64,000 nt of DNA from NCBI GenBank assembly GCA_010202265.1, contig CP047918.1, positions 124,001 to 188,000 of the forward strand. The letters are read 5' to 3'. The stretch comes from Candidatus Saccharibacteria bacterium oral taxon 955. Its GTDB lineage: Bacteria; Patescibacteriota; Saccharimonadia; Saccharimonadales; Saccharimonadaceae. Position 1 is the stretch's first letter, and each line of letters begins with the position of its first letter. Positions 1 to 17,053 of the stretch are shown piece after piece. The position numbers and the translations under genes are program-made. The notes beneath the pieces are model-generated. The model was not told the DNA's origin. It worked only from the letters and a program-made list of their open reading frames with translations, and did no database searches.

Positions 1-315
1 GATAATCCAGAGGTGGGCGCTCAGGGTAGGCCAGAGGTCGGTGAAGTTCAGGCTGAGGCTGCACAGATTGCTATGCCGGCGCTGCCTACGCCAGTTGTTC
101 CGTCGACCAATACTGCTCAAGGTGTAGCTACTGATGATGTGCCTATAGTGGCGAACGATGATGATTTGATTGAGAAGGAGTGGGTCGATAAAGCAAAGAA
201 AATTATTGCGGAGACGAAAGATGATCCATATCGTCGCGAGAGGGAAGTCAGTAAACTTCAAATTGAGTATATTCGACGTCGGTATGGTCGTGAGATAGGT
301 GACTCTGGAGACTAG
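1..315 (+). CDS. C-terminal part of unknown acidic protein (5' end outside window)
   Basis: The frame is open from the first base, so the gene probably starts upstream; an internal GTG at 13 is unlikely to be the true start. The visible 104 residues are a low-complexity Ala/Pro/Val-rich stretch followed by a charged, probably helical tail. I recognise no family. It stops at 313-315 and is followed at once by the secretion-type ATPase, with the next start 2 bases after its stop, so the two are almost certainly one operon. Its function is unknown; a role beside the ATPase in a conjugation or type IV pilus-like system is only inferred from position. Confidence 0.6.
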   Translation, partial: DNPEVGAQGRPEVGEVQAEAAQIAMPALPTPVVPSTNTAQGVATDDVPIVANDDDLIEKEWVDKAKKIIAETKDDPYRREREVSKLQIEYIRRRYGREIGDSGD

Positions 316-316
316 T

Positions 317-3196
317 ATGGGTGGGGTGAGTGCATTTATTACGTTATTTATCGTAACAGCTCTTATTGTGGGTGGAACGACGGTTATTTTTATTTTTTAC
401 CGTAGGACGCTACGTGAGGCGAAGAACTATGAACGCGGACTAAAAATGGTGCCTATCCTAATTCACCTTCCTCCGGCTAGCGAGGATATTGCTGACGAAA
501 ATCGTGACAAGCGAGACCTTACTGAGGAGGTATTGTCTCAGGCGCAAGTAATGTACAACATTATTGCAAGCACTGCCACAAAGGGATTTAAGAGTAAGAT
601 ATATGGACAGAGGCACTTATCGTTTGAGATTGTTGCTCGTGATGGATTGATATATTACTATGCGGTCGTGCCGACAGTTTTAACTGATGTGGTTCGACAA
701 GCTATCGCAGCCGCTTATCCTGCAGCTCGGCTTGAGGAAGTTACTGAGCATACGGTATTTAGTCGTGTTGGTAAGACAAGTGGCACAATAGGTGGTGAAT
801 TTACGCTGAAGAAAAGCTTCTCTTATCCAATTGCCACATACCTAGAGTCAAAGCGCGATGCCTCTAGGGCTCTTCTGAATGCTATATCTGCCGCTGGTCG
901 AGAAGATGGTGTGGGTCTGCAGATACTTATACGACCAGCTAGTGAGGGTTGGACTAAGTCTTCGCTTAATCTTGCTGATAAGATTACTAAAGATAAAGGG
1001 GTAAAAAAAACAGGGGTGTTCTCTGGCATGGTCTCTCCGAGGGAAATAATGGAGGCACTTTGGAAACCGCCAGAAGAAGACGAGAAAAAGGCCGACGAAA
1101 AGCAGTTGAACGCTGTCGAGCAGTCTACTATTGAGGCTATTCAGGAAAAAACTAGATACCCAGGGTACGAGGTGCTCGTACGTGTTGTGGTTTCCTCGAA
1201 TACTGCTGCTCGCTCTCAGGCTCTTCTAAAAAATATCGTAGCTGCTTTTGCTCTATTTGACTCGCCTACGTACAATGGTTTCAGGTTTAATCTTTCGAAA
1301 AATATAGAGGAACTGGCGTCTTCTTATATATTCCGTTTTTTCCCTCAGCAGATTAATCAGAATATCTTAAACAGTGTTGAGCTTGCTACGATATTCCATT
1401 TGCCTGATCAGAACAGCATTCCTACGTCCCAGGTTAAGAGGCAGATGAGCAAGCAGGTTGATGGTCCGACGCAGGTTATGGATGAGGGTCTATTGCTCGG
1501 CTATAACGAGTTTCGAGGGGTAAAGAAGCCAATTAGACTTGGAATTAAAGATCGACGACGACACGTGCATATTATTGGTCAGACGGGTGTCGGGAAGTCT
1601 GTTTTGCAGGAGAATCTCGCTTATCAGGATATGATGGATGGCCGTGGATTTGCTTTTGTCGATCCGCATGGTGACTCTGTAGAGGCGCTGCTCTCCAAGA
1701 TACCTAAAGAGCGTGTTGAGGATGTGGTGTACTTTAATCCAAGCGATATGAGTAACCCAATTGGGCTCAATATGTTTGAGTTTGATCATCCGGACCAGAA
1801 AGACTTTCTTATTCAGGAGGCGATTAGTATGCTTTATGGTCTCTATGATCCGGGCCACACGGGGATAGTTGGCCCGCGTTTGGAGCATATTTTCCGTAAC
1901 TGTGCACTACTCCTTATGAGTGACCCTAAGGGGGGAACGTTTGTTGACATTCCAAAGTTGCTGGTAGACGAAGAGTTTATGAAAAGCAAACTAAAATATG
2001 TGACTGATCGGCAGGTTCTTGATTTTTGGACTAAAGAGTTTCCGGCAAGTCAACGCTCCAGTGAAGCTGGCGAAGTCATTAGCTGGGTTAGTGCTAAGTT
2101 TGGTCCGTTCGTCAACAACGATACCATGCGAAATATTATAGGTCAGCAAAAAAGCGGGATTAACCTTGCTGATGTTATGAATAACAACAAGATTTTACTT
2201 GTGAATCTTTCAAAAGGTAAGATGGGCGACCTTAACTCTAAGCTGCTTGGTATCATATTTGTGATGAAGTTTCAGGCTGCGGCAATGGCTAGGGCTAATA
2301 TGCCAGAAGAGGAAAGAAAAGACTTCACACTATATGTTGATGAGTTTCAGAATTTTGCTACTGACAGCTTTGAGACGATCCTGTCGGAGGCTCGTAAATA
2401 TCGACTGAGTCTTGTCCTCGGAAATCAGTTCATGACTCAGTTAAAGGAAGAGCTGAGGGAGGCTATCATTGGTAACGTAGGTACTACTATTACGGGCCGA
2501 ATTGGTATCACTGATGCAGAGATTATGGTAAAGCGTTATACTCCAGTTTTTGATGCCGAGGATCTGACTAAACTGCCTAATTATGAGTCGGTTGTGGTTG
2601 CGCAGATTGAGGGTGTGCCCTCGGCGCCATTTAGTATGAGTTGGATTCCTCCTATGGGGCAATCTAATCAGCAGCTTAGTGATGCCCTGAAGCGCTTGTC
2701 TGCGGCCAAATACGGTCGTCCTCGTAGTCAGGTAGAGCAGGAGATAGCCCAGCGTCTCTCATTAGGGGAAGCCGCATCTGGATCTCGCGCCCCTTGGCGA
2801 TCTGCGGCTAACTCTTCGGGTTCATCTTTTCTCGATGAATGGTTAGCAAAGCGAAAGCGGATGACAGGTGGGGTCGGTGTGCCGACGACATCTACAGGCC
2901 TTCAGCAGGCTGGGTCGGGTGTCGCGAGCGGGCAGCAGCCCGTGGCGCCAGTACAGGCTCAGGCGATGACTCCTGGTCAGAGCGGAGTACCTCGCCAGCA
3001 TGCAAATGTTTCGGCGCAGGCTTCGCCTGATACCGCCATGCCATCGTCTTCTTCTGTCGGCACAAAGCGCCCAACTATGTATAGCCCACAGCCGTCTCTC
3101 CAGGAGGAGATGGAGAAGGAGCTTAGGGAGGACTCTAATAAGCTAACTCTTCGAGGGCAGGGATCTAGTGATGAGGTGTCGATAAAACTGCACTAG
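317..3196 (+). CDS. Membrane-anchored VirB4/TraD-like type IV secretion ATPase
   Basis: A large ATPase of the FtsK/HerA-VirB4-TraD class, probably moving DNA or protein through a type IV secretion or pilus-like apparatus at the membrane. A single N-terminal membrane segment (about residues 4-25) is followed by a domain of unknown fold. A Walker A motif IGQTGVGKS lies near residue 418, with VDPHGDS downstream and a Walker B LYVDEFQNF near residue 671. The last ~130 residues are a disordered Gly/Ser/Gln/Pro-rich tail. I chose ATG 317 because GGAG lies 6 nt upstream; an in-frame GTG at 299 overlaps the previous gene and is less likely. The stop codon lies in the loop of the terminator at 3184-3208. 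Substrate and partners cannot be told from this window. Confidence 0.85.
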   Translation: MGGVSAFITLFIVTALIVGGTTVIFIFYRRTLREAKNYERGLKMVPILIHLPPASEDIADENRDKRDLTEEVLSQAQVMYNIIASTATKGFKSKIYGQRHLSFEIVARDGLIYYYAVVPTVLTDVVRQAIAAAYPAARLEEVTEHTVFSRVGKTSGTIGGEFTLKKSFSYPIATYLESKRDASRALLNAISAAGREDGVGLQILIRPASEGWTKSSLNLADKITKDKGVKKTGVFSGMVSPREIMEALWKPPEEDEKKADEKQLNAVEQSTIEAIQEKTRYPGYEVLVRVVVSSNTAARSQALLKNIVAAFALFDSPTYNGFRFNLSKNIEELASSYIFRFFPQQINQNILNSVELATIFHLPDQNSIPTSQVKRQMSKQVDGPTQVMDEGLLLGYNEFRGVKKPIRLGIKDRRRHVHIIGQTGVGKSVLQENLAYQDMMDGRGFAFVDPHGDSVEALLSKIPKERVEDVVYFNPSDMSNPIGLNMFEFDHPDQKDFLIQEAISMLYGLYDPGHTGIVGPRLEHIFRNCALLLMSDPKGGTFVDIPKLLVDEEFMKSKLKYVTDRQVLDFWTKEFPASQRSSEAGEVISWVSAKFGPFVNNDTMRNIIGQQKSGINLADVMNNNKILLVNLSKGKMGDLNSKLLGIIFVMKFQAAAMARANMPEEERKDFTLYVDEFQNFATDSFETILSEARKYRLSLVLGNQFMTQLKEELREAIIGNVGTTITGRIGITDAEIMVKRYTPVFDAEDLTKLPNYESVVVAQIEGVPSAPFSMSWIPPMGQSNQQLSDALKRLSAAKYGRPRSQVEQEIAQRLSLGEAASGSRAPWRSAANSSGSSFLDEWLAKRKRMTGGVGVPTTSTGLQQAGSGVASGQQPVAPVQAQAMTPGQSGVPRQHANVSAQASPDTAMPSSSSVGTKRPTMYSPQPSLQEEMEKELREDSNKLTLRGQGSSDEVSIKLH

Positions 3197-3209
3197 ATGT
3201 GCGGTTTTT
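3184..3209 (+). terminator. Intrinsic terminator containing the ATPase stop codon
   Basis: Positions 3184-3193 and 3199-3208 form a 10-bp stem (one T-G pair) with a 5-nt loop, and the 3' arm runs into a T-tract. The TAG stop of the secretion ATPase sits in the loop, so a terminating ribosome would cover the hairpin. The neighbour on the other side is convergent. Confidence 0.75.
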
Positions 3210-3231
3210 GTCTGCTGAAGCAAACGGGATA

Positions 3232-3801
3232 TTACTTGCTCTTTCCGAAAATAAGAGCCCTAAAGTAGTCAAATACTAGGCCCAATATCCATCCAGCGGC
3301 AAAAGAAGCGATCGTCTCGCCGCCAGAAAGGGCGTAACCATAGTACCGAGCGATTAGGTAGATGACCAAGGTGAATAGAAAGGCGAATACTGATCCAGAG
3401 AGTATGGCGTTTGGACGTGCGACCGTACCTCCAACCACGTCGCTTATTTTTTCTACTGTAGGGTTATGAATAACCTTGCTGAAAGCACGGCTCGGCGCTG
3501 ACATGTGTGAGCGTACCTCGTCCATAGTTGCGTTGAAACTCGCATTCCGTTCACGCTTTGATACAGGACCTAGTTTTTTCCTAGGAGAGGTTTCTCTCGA
3601 ATTATCTATTTTATGTGGCTTCTCTTTGCTGGTGGCTTGTTCGAGGGCTTCATTGCGTACGCTGTCGATATTTTCTTTTTTTTCAATAGTTTTCTCTCGC
3701 TCGTTTGCGAGCTCCTTGTAGCGCTCATTGGCGATCTCCCTTAGCCTTTCTTGGTCAAAGGATTGTTCGTGATTGCTGAATGCATCTTTCTCTTTACTCA
3801 T
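3232..3801 (-). CDS. Unknown membrane protein with charged coiled-coil N-terminus
   Basis: About 189 residues of unrecognised family. Residues 1-100 are highly charged (Glu/Lys/Arg) and probably form a coiled coil. Two hydrophobic segments follow (about 130-152 and 158-178), giving a cytoplasmic or exposed coiled coil tethered by a hairpin of membrane helices. ATG 3801 is preferred over GTG 3807 because a purine-rich AAGGGG box is then correctly spaced. It lies just downstream of the LPHTG surface protein on the same strand, suggesting an envelope transcription unit. Confidence 0.6.
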   Translation of the reverse strand: MSKEKDAFSNHEQSFDQERLREIANERYKELANEREKTIEKKENIDSVRNEALEQATSKEKPHKIDNSRETSPRKKLGPVSKRERNASFNATMDEVRSHMSAPSRAFSKVIHNPTVEKISDVVGGTVARPNAILSGSVFAFLFTLVIYLIARYYGYALSGGETIASFAAGWILGLVFDYFRALIFGKSK

Positions 3802-3817
3802 GACCACCCCTTAATAT

Positions 3818-5461
3818 TTATATTGTACCTGCGTTGAAATCGCGACGAATGAGCCGGACTTCTTTTTTCATCTGGCGCGAGCGTGCGTAGAAGTAGGCGA
3901 CTATTGCTAGTGTTGCGCCTGCAAAAATCATATTCTCGGTTGGTCCAGTATGCGGGAGTTCTGAGACGGTACGTTCAACGAACCGTTTTTGAATAGGGCA
4001 ACCTACGTTGATTGACACCGTATTACCAAATACATTATCCATGCGACAGTCGTATGATTTACCATCGCTTACGTTGGCGCCCATGGCAGGTATAGGGTTT
4101 GCCATTTGTACGGTAAACATACGAGTTTGTGACTTACCTGGCTCTAGCTTGAACGATGGCCATGTTAAAGTTTTTTTATCAGCATTGTAGGTGCCTCCGC
4201 CAGTTTCAGTTACGCTTGCGTAGTCTGTGATATCTGAGAGATCTTCGACAATATCTACGTTGGCAGGTGCCTTACCACGGTTTACAACCTCTAGAGTGTA
4301 CATAATCTTGTCTGAGGCTTTGGCGGTTGTCGTTGAGGCGTTGACGTTACCCTGGGTAATATTTACCGCCGTTTTGGTCTGTACAATACTTGCTGAACAT
4401 TTTTCATCCTTTATCCATAGGGTCGGATCGCCTGGACAAGGCTGACACTCTGGACTATCTTTTGTGAGCTTTGGATTTTGTGGACACATCTCTGGGGCGG
4501 GGACGTTGAATGTTTTTACGCAGTTGCTGTCGGTTTTGTCACCGAGCGATGTTTTCACAGTCAGCTCTACGGTGTAGGACCCCTGTGCCTTGGTAGTGTA
4601 TGTATATGAGTCAGTAGTTTTGTTTGATTTTATCGTTTCCGTCTTGACTACAACGCCATCTTTCTTGATAGTGTATATATATCCTGTAACTGTCGCGCCA
4701 TTGGCCACACTACTAGTGGCGGACATTTGATAGTTGTCCAGTAGCTTTGTGATCTTTAGGCTTTCGCACTTTGCGACAGGGTCTGGTTTGCATCTAGGGT
4801 CGTCTGCCCTTAAGTGGCCTTTGCCTGGTACGGTACACATCTTTGGAGGTGTTGTGCAGTTCGGGTATGTCCCTATAGTTCCAGGAGGGCACACCTTTGG
4901 GGGAGGAAGCCTCTTGAGTAGTAGGTTGCCGCATACGGCCATAATGGCGAACTCACCAGCGCTAGCAGAATAACCCCTTAAGCCCGCATACCAACTATTT
5001 CCGCCCCAGGCTGAGAGAGGTCCATGGTAGTATGAAGTACCATTTACTGTAACTGAACCATCGCGCTGCTTGCTTGATTGTCGGCCAAAGCTAATAGGCC
5101 AGTCTGAACCTTTGATCTGATAACTGCTGTTGTATCCTCTCCAGGTCCCTGCGGCCAGCTCCGAGCGTGTGATACCAAAGTAGCTCATGAAGCTACGGAA
5201 ATCTTGGCGATTATTGTCCCACGCGGATAAGATACACTCTTTTGTTGCACAGCCACCATAAAGTATATTGTTGGGGCTTGCGGCGTTTGCCGACTCGGGT
5301 GGTGAAAATACGGCAAATGATTGCACTACCAGGGCTAGTGCTGTAAAAATAAGACCGATACGACGAGTTGCCTCTTCTTTTCGGAGGCGTTTCGCGTAGA
5401 ACCCAAGCTGTCCAACGAGAGCGGGGCTAAACGCGAGGTTTGATACGAGTTTTCTAAACAT
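3818..5461 (-). CDS. LPxTG-type surface protein with DUF11-like domain
   Basis: A 547-residue secreted protein. A basic N-terminus and hydrophobic segment (about residues 30-58) ending in an Ala-rich stretch look like a signal peptide. The middle holds a Cys/Pro-rich section, one PKD/Ig-like stretch, and a segment around residues 360-460 resembling DUF11/isopeptide-type surface repeats (VVNRGKAPANVDIVEDLSD). The C-terminus has LPHTG (about 502-506), a membrane helix and a positive tail, the layout of a sortase-anchored protein. The tail after the helix is longer than usual. No sortase is in the window. Adhesion to a host cell is a plausible role but not shown. Confidence 0.75.
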   Translation of the reverse strand: MFRKLVSNLAFSPALVGQLGFYAKRLRKEEATRRIGLIFTALALVVQSFAVFSPPESANAASPNNILYGGCATKECILSAWDNNRQDFRSFMSYFGITRSELAAGTWRGYNSSYQIKGSDWPISFGRQSSKQRDGSVTVNGTSYYHGPLSAWGGNSWYAGLRGYSASAGEFAIMAVCGNLLLKRLPPPKVCPPGTIGTYPNCTTPPKMCTVPGKGHLRADDPRCKPDPVAKCESLKITKLLDNYQMSATSSVANGATVTGYIYTIKKDGVVVKTETIKSNKTTDSYTYTTKAQGSYTVELTVKTSLGDKTDSNCVKTFNVPAPEMCPQNPKLTKDSPECQPCPGDPTLWIKDEKCSASIVQTKTAVNITQGNVNASTTTAKASDKIMYTLEVVNRGKAPANVDIVEDLSDITDYASVTETGGGTYNADKKTLTWPSFKLEPGKSQTRMFTVQMANPIPAMGANVSDGKSYDCRMDNVFGNTVSINVGCPIQKRFVERTVSELPHTGPTENMIFAGATLAIVAYFYARSRQMKKEVRLIRRDFNAGTI

Positions 5462-5537
5462 AGAGCTACTTATTTTTGTTTAATTTTATACCTCTCAGTT
5501 GGCATTTTAGCATAAGAATTATGTTCACTGCAACAGG

Positions 5538-5567
5538 TTGAATGAACAATTTTTTTTATGGTATAAT
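5538..5567 (+). promoter_or_regulatory. gyrB-gyrA promoter
   Basis: TTGAAT (5538-5543) and TATAAT (5562-5567) are 18 bp apart, about 50 bp before the gyrB start. The start has its own GAGGGG ribosome-binding site, so this mRNA carries a normal leader. Confidence 0.7.
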
Positions 5568-5592
5568 GGCTACATTCTTAATAAAAAGCTGA

Positions 5593-10135
<4,543 letters not shown>

Positions 10136-10141
10136 AGGTAT

Positions 10142-10579
10142 ATGAATTTGTCGCCATATCTTATAACGATTGCGGCAAGCTGGGTGGTTGCACAGGGTGC
10201 AAAGTATCTCATCATCGCCATAAAAGATCGTAGCTTTAGCGGATTTCGACACCTATATTTGTCGGGCAATATGCCAAGCGCGCATAGTGCAACGGTTGTG
10301 TCTATGGCGACTATAATAGGCCTAACTGAGGGTCTAGACTCAGCGCTCTTCGGGCTTTCTCTGATGATGGCTGGTGTAGTTATGTATGACGCGATCATGG
10401 TGCGAAGATCTGTAGGCGAGCAGGGGATTGCGATTCAGGAGTTGATAAAAGCTACGAAAAATAGTGGCAGGGTGGTAATTCCCCGGTCTGCCAAGGGGCA
10501 CACCCCTCTCGAAGTGTTGGTTGGGGCGGTTATTGGCATTGTCATTGGCTATGTTGTTTTTATCACTACTAAATGTTAA
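10142..10579 (+). CDS. Divergent PAP2-family (DUF212, YuiD-like) membrane protein
   Basis: A 145-residue membrane protein with about four hydrophobic segments. It carries the hallmarks of the DUF212 'divergent PAP2' family: GNMPSAHSATVVSMAT, YDAIMVRRSVGEQG and a C-terminal GHTPLEVLVGAVIG. By analogy with PAP2 phosphatases the conserved Ser/His residues could act on a phosphorylated lipid such as an undecaprenyl or phosphatidyl substrate, but the substrate is unknown for this family. It starts 6 bp after gyrA and is probably cotranscribed. Confidence 0.85.
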   Translation: MNLSPYLITIAASWVVAQGAKYLIIAIKDRSFSGFRHLYLSGNMPSAHSATVVSMATIIGLTEGLDSALFGLSLMMAGVVMYDAIMVRRSVGEQGIAIQELIKATKNSGRVVIPRSAKGHTPLEVLVGAVIGIVIGYVVFITTKC

Positions 10580-10589
10580 AAAAATAGTG

Positions 10590-10618
10590 TTGACGATATC
10601 TATCATTTCAGATACAAT
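10590..10618 (+). promoter_or_regulatory. 16S rRNA promoter
   Basis: TTGACG (10590-10595) and TACAAT (10613-10618) are separated by 17 bp, about 180 bp before mature 16S. It is one of the strongest promoter matches in the window and the only good one upstream of 16S. Confidence 0.75.
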
Positions 10619-10680
10619 GGTCGATAGTCTGGTTGCGAGATAGGTAGAGAAACAGATTGAGCAGTTAGATTTTTTGTGTA

Positions 10681-10704
10681 ATTTAACAATTTGGTTGTGC
10701 AATA
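10681..10704 (+). repeat. 16S leader processing arm with boxA-like motif
   Basis: These 24 bases pair over their full length, with one U-G wobble, with the trailer arm at 12411-12434, enclosing mature 16S in a stem of the kind cut by RNase III. The 5' half contains TTTAACAAT, matching the core of the rrn antitermination boxA. The same 9-mer precedes tRNA-Ala (12826-12834) and 23S (13570-13578). Confidence 0.8.
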
Positions 10705-10730
10705 ATCATCGTCAGTCTTTTTGAGTAGGC

Positions 10731-10748
10731 GTTCGCTAAAAAGCGAAC
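10731..10748 (+). other. Hairpin in 16S leader
   Basis: A 7-bp perfect stem (10731-10737 with 10742-10748) with an AAAA loop lies between the processing arm and mature 16S. There is no T-tract, so it is unlikely to terminate. It is probably part of leader folding or 16S 5'-end maturation. Confidence 0.5.
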
Positions 10749-10796
10749 ACTTTATGGTGCTTAATTACTATCATTTTTGATGTAGTTAATGCCATA

Positions 10797-12273
<1,477 letters not shown>

Positions 12274-12410
12274 TAGGGAGAGTTATGCCAGCAGATCTAT
12301 GGAGAAATCCTCTGCTGAAGCTAGGTCGGTCTTTTGGTAAGATGAGCTTACTTACCAAGTATCCCTTCGGGGAAAGACAAAGTTCAAAATACCTCGATAG
12401 TCTGATGAGA

Positions 12411-12434
12411 TATTGCACAACCAGATTGTTAAAT
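12411..12434 (+). repeat. 16S trailer processing arm
   Basis: This is the inverted partner of the leader arm at 10681-10704 (23 Watson-Crick pairs and one wobble). It lies about 140 nt after the mature 16S end and just before the terminator, so the transcript can be excised as a self-contained precursor. Confidence 0.8.
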
Positions 12435-12442
12435 AAGAAATT

Positions 12443-12467
12443 AACAGCCTGTTAAGGGCTGTTTTTT
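12443..12467 (+). terminator. Terminator closing the 16S unit
   Basis: An 8-bp stem (12443-12450 with 12456-12463, one T-G pair), a 5-nt loop, then a T-run. It separates 16S from the rest of the rRNA cluster. The opposite strand is also T-rich after the hairpin, so it can serve the convergent gene at 12514-12750. Confidence 0.8.
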
Positions 12468-12513
12468 CTTGCTTTTATCACAATCTCTTGGAGGGTATCT
12501 TTGATCTAACTTG

Positions 12514-12750
12514 TTAGCTTCGGCCAAAGAACTGGGAGAGAATAAGATGTAGTATGAATGCATGCAGGTTAAGCATAATAAGTATACCTACACTGCAGGC
12601 AATCAATCCATATAGGAGATAGCGATTATAGCTTACCACACCACTACCTAGAGCGTCGGCAATTTGTCTATACCATAGAGTAAACGCTCCACCGCCGAGT
12701 AGGATAAGAAGGCCGAATATAAAAGCACCCCAGCTAAATGTGTATTCCAT
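12514..12750 (-). CDS. Small two-helix membrane protein inside the rRNA cluster
   Basis: 78 residues with three hydrophobic stretches (about 8-26, 42-60 and 62-74), probably two to three membrane helices. No family is recognised. It lies between 16S and tRNA-Ala, transcribed against the rRNA genes. A TATACT sequence (12758-12763, minus strand) lies 7 nt before the ATG with no Shine-Dalgarno box, suggesting a leaderless mRNA. The start of the tRNA-cluster promoter lies head-to-head with it. Coding is supported by clean membrane-protein composition and tight placement between the terminator and promoter, not by homology. Confidence 0.6.
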   Translation of the reverse strand: MEYTFSWGAFIFGLLILLGGGAFTLWYRQIADALGSGVVSYNRYLLYGLIACSVGILIMLNLHAFILHLILSQFFGRS

Positions 12751-12767
12751 ATACTTTAGTATACCAC

Positions 12768-12796
12768 TTGTTATTTCTATTCGAGTAGGGTAAAAT
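12768..12796 (+). promoter_or_regulatory. Promoter of the tRNA-Ala/Val/Ile cluster
   Basis: TTGTTA (12768-12773) and TAAAAT (12791-12796) are 17 bp apart, about 50 bp before tRNA-Ala. A boxA-like TTTAACAAT follows at 12826-12834, so the tRNA unit carries an rRNA-style leader. Confidence 0.6.
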
Positions 12797-12847
12797 GGAT
12801 TAAGTTCACAACATTATTTGTGAATTTTAACAATCTGACACTCCTAT

Positions 12848-12924
12848 GGGGGCATAGCTCAGTTGATTAGAGCACCTGCTTTGCAAGCAGGGGGTCCAGG
12901 GTTTGAGTCCCTGTGCCTCCACCA
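12848..12924 (+). tRNA. tRNA-Ala (TGC)
   Basis: A full cloverleaf: 7-bp acceptor (one G-T), anticodon TGC at 12882-12884 in loop TTTGCAA, and a T-loop of form GTTTGAGTC. The 3' CCA is encoded in the DNA. Confidence 0.96.
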
Positions 12925-13032
12925 AGACCTGGTCCGCATCTGATAGATGGGAAGTAGATCTTGGTTCTTTATCAGGAGCCTGTACCTTTAGTATGGGGTG
13001 ATTGAGGTTTCTATCTCTAGTCACTCCACCAT

Positions 13033-13109
13033 GGGCGCTTAGCTCAGTTGGCTAGAGCATCTCGTTTACACCGAGAGGGTCGGGGGTTCGAGCCCCTCAG
13101 CGCCCACCA
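13033..13109 (+). tRNA. tRNA-Val (TAC)
   Basis: A full cloverleaf with acceptor GGGCGCT/AGCGCCC, anticodon TAC in loop TTTACAC and an encoded CCA. Valine tRNA inside an rRNA spacer is uncommon; the usual spacer pair is Ile and Ala. Confidence 0.95.
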
Positions 13110-13141
13110 TGGATTTATTTCGAAAAACACCGTCTATGGAC

Positions 13142-13218
13142 GGGCGATTAGCTCAGCTGGTTAGAGTGCGTCACTGATAATGACGAGGTCGGAGGTTCAA
13201 GTCCCTCATCGCCCACCA
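13142..13218 (+). tRNA. tRNA-Ile (GAT)
   Basis: A full cloverleaf with acceptor GGGCGAT/ATCGCCC, anticodon GAT in loop CTGATAA and an encoded CCA. A 10-bp perfect inverted repeat (13124-13133 with 13223-13232) flanks the gene and ends in a T-rich run; it may be a processing stem and also the end of the tRNA unit. Confidence 0.95.
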
Positions 13219-13305
13219 ATAAACGGTGTTTTATTTTTATAGGCACTTTTGCTAGCATGCTAAGTATTTGGCTGGTATTTATTAAGTAAATGTCATTAAA
13301 AATCC

Positions 13306-13333
13306 TTGTTTTTTTATCGCAACAGTGTATAAT
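13306..13333 (+). promoter_or_regulatory. 23S rRNA promoter
   Basis: TTGTTT (13306-13311) and TATAAT (13328-13333) are 16 bp apart. It lies about 325 bp before mature 23S and only 27 bp before an attenuator-like hairpin. Its presence supports independent transcription of 23S-5S. Confidence 0.6.
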
Positions 13334-13353
13334 GGCATATTAGTGAAGCGAAT

Positions 13354-13414
13354 GTTCCTAGGGAACCTCTGGCGATTTAAGTGATAGGAGACAAATCGTG
13401 GAGGTTCGTTTTTT
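13354..13414 (+). promoter_or_regulatory. Terminator/antiterminator-like leader of 23S
   Basis: Arms 13363-13377 and 13393-13407 form a long stem with a small internal loop (7 bp plus 6 bp), followed by a GTTTTTT run, the shape of an intrinsic terminator. A competing 5-bp hairpin (13354-13358 with 13362-13366) uses part of the same 5' arm. The arrangement resembles an attenuator. Alternatively it ends readthrough from the tRNA cluster; the promoter at 13306-13333 lies upstream of it either way. Confidence 0.55.
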
Positions 13415-13568
13415 ATCGCAAAAATCACAACAAAGTCACTCTAGACAAGGTGTTGTATGAGTGGTACGATGGTGTGAGATAAAGCCACCACGTCTTGAAC
13501 GCAGACGACATTACATCAGATAATAGGTAAGATGTGATAAAATGTGCGCTCAAGATGGGAGTACAGTT

Positions 13569-13581
13569 ATTTAACAATTTG
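13569..13581 (+). promoter_or_regulatory. boxA-like element before 23S
   Basis: These 13 bases are identical to 10681-10693 in the 16S leader. Here they have no matching trailer arm, so pairing does not explain the conservation. A shared Nus-factor antitermination signal is the likelier reason. Confidence 0.5.
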
Positions 13582-13637
13582 ATTGATGTAAGAAAGAAAA
13601 GATTGACGGCGAGTAGTTGGATTTCGGTAATGAATAA

Positions 13638-13654
13638 CAATTACTAGTTAAGTC
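13638..13654 (+). repeat. 23S leader processing arm
   Basis: 17 bases pair with 16921-16937 beyond the 3' end of 23S (16 Watson-Crick pairs and one wobble), forming the precursor stem around 23S. Confidence 0.75.
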
Positions 13655-13658
13655 AATG

Positions 13659-16872
<3,214 letters not shown>

Positions 16873-16920
16873 TTCTTATTTTGTGTCAATATCACTATGA
16901 TAGTAGCGCAAAATAAGGTA

Positions 16921-16937
16921 GACTTAACTAGTGATTG
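16921..16937 (+). repeat. 23S trailer processing arm
   Basis: The inverted partner of 13638-13654. It lies about 50 nt beyond the mature 23S end, in the 23S-5S spacer. Confidence 0.75.
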
Positions 16938-17053
16938 GTGTTCATTACACCAAGATCGTTGATCTTTTCAAGGACGTGCTGCCATCGACATCGAAGAAAG
17001 GGGTTTGGCCCACCGTGGAGATTTATACGGGACCAAGCGCTTTAAACCCCCTC

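Noticed and set aside
823..2662. Minus-strand frames opposite the secretion ATPase
   Set aside because: They are shadows of a strongly coding plus-strand gene with clear motifs.
12827..13024. Minus-strand frame across tRNA-Ala
   Set aside because: It is antisense to a clear tRNA gene and has no coding features.
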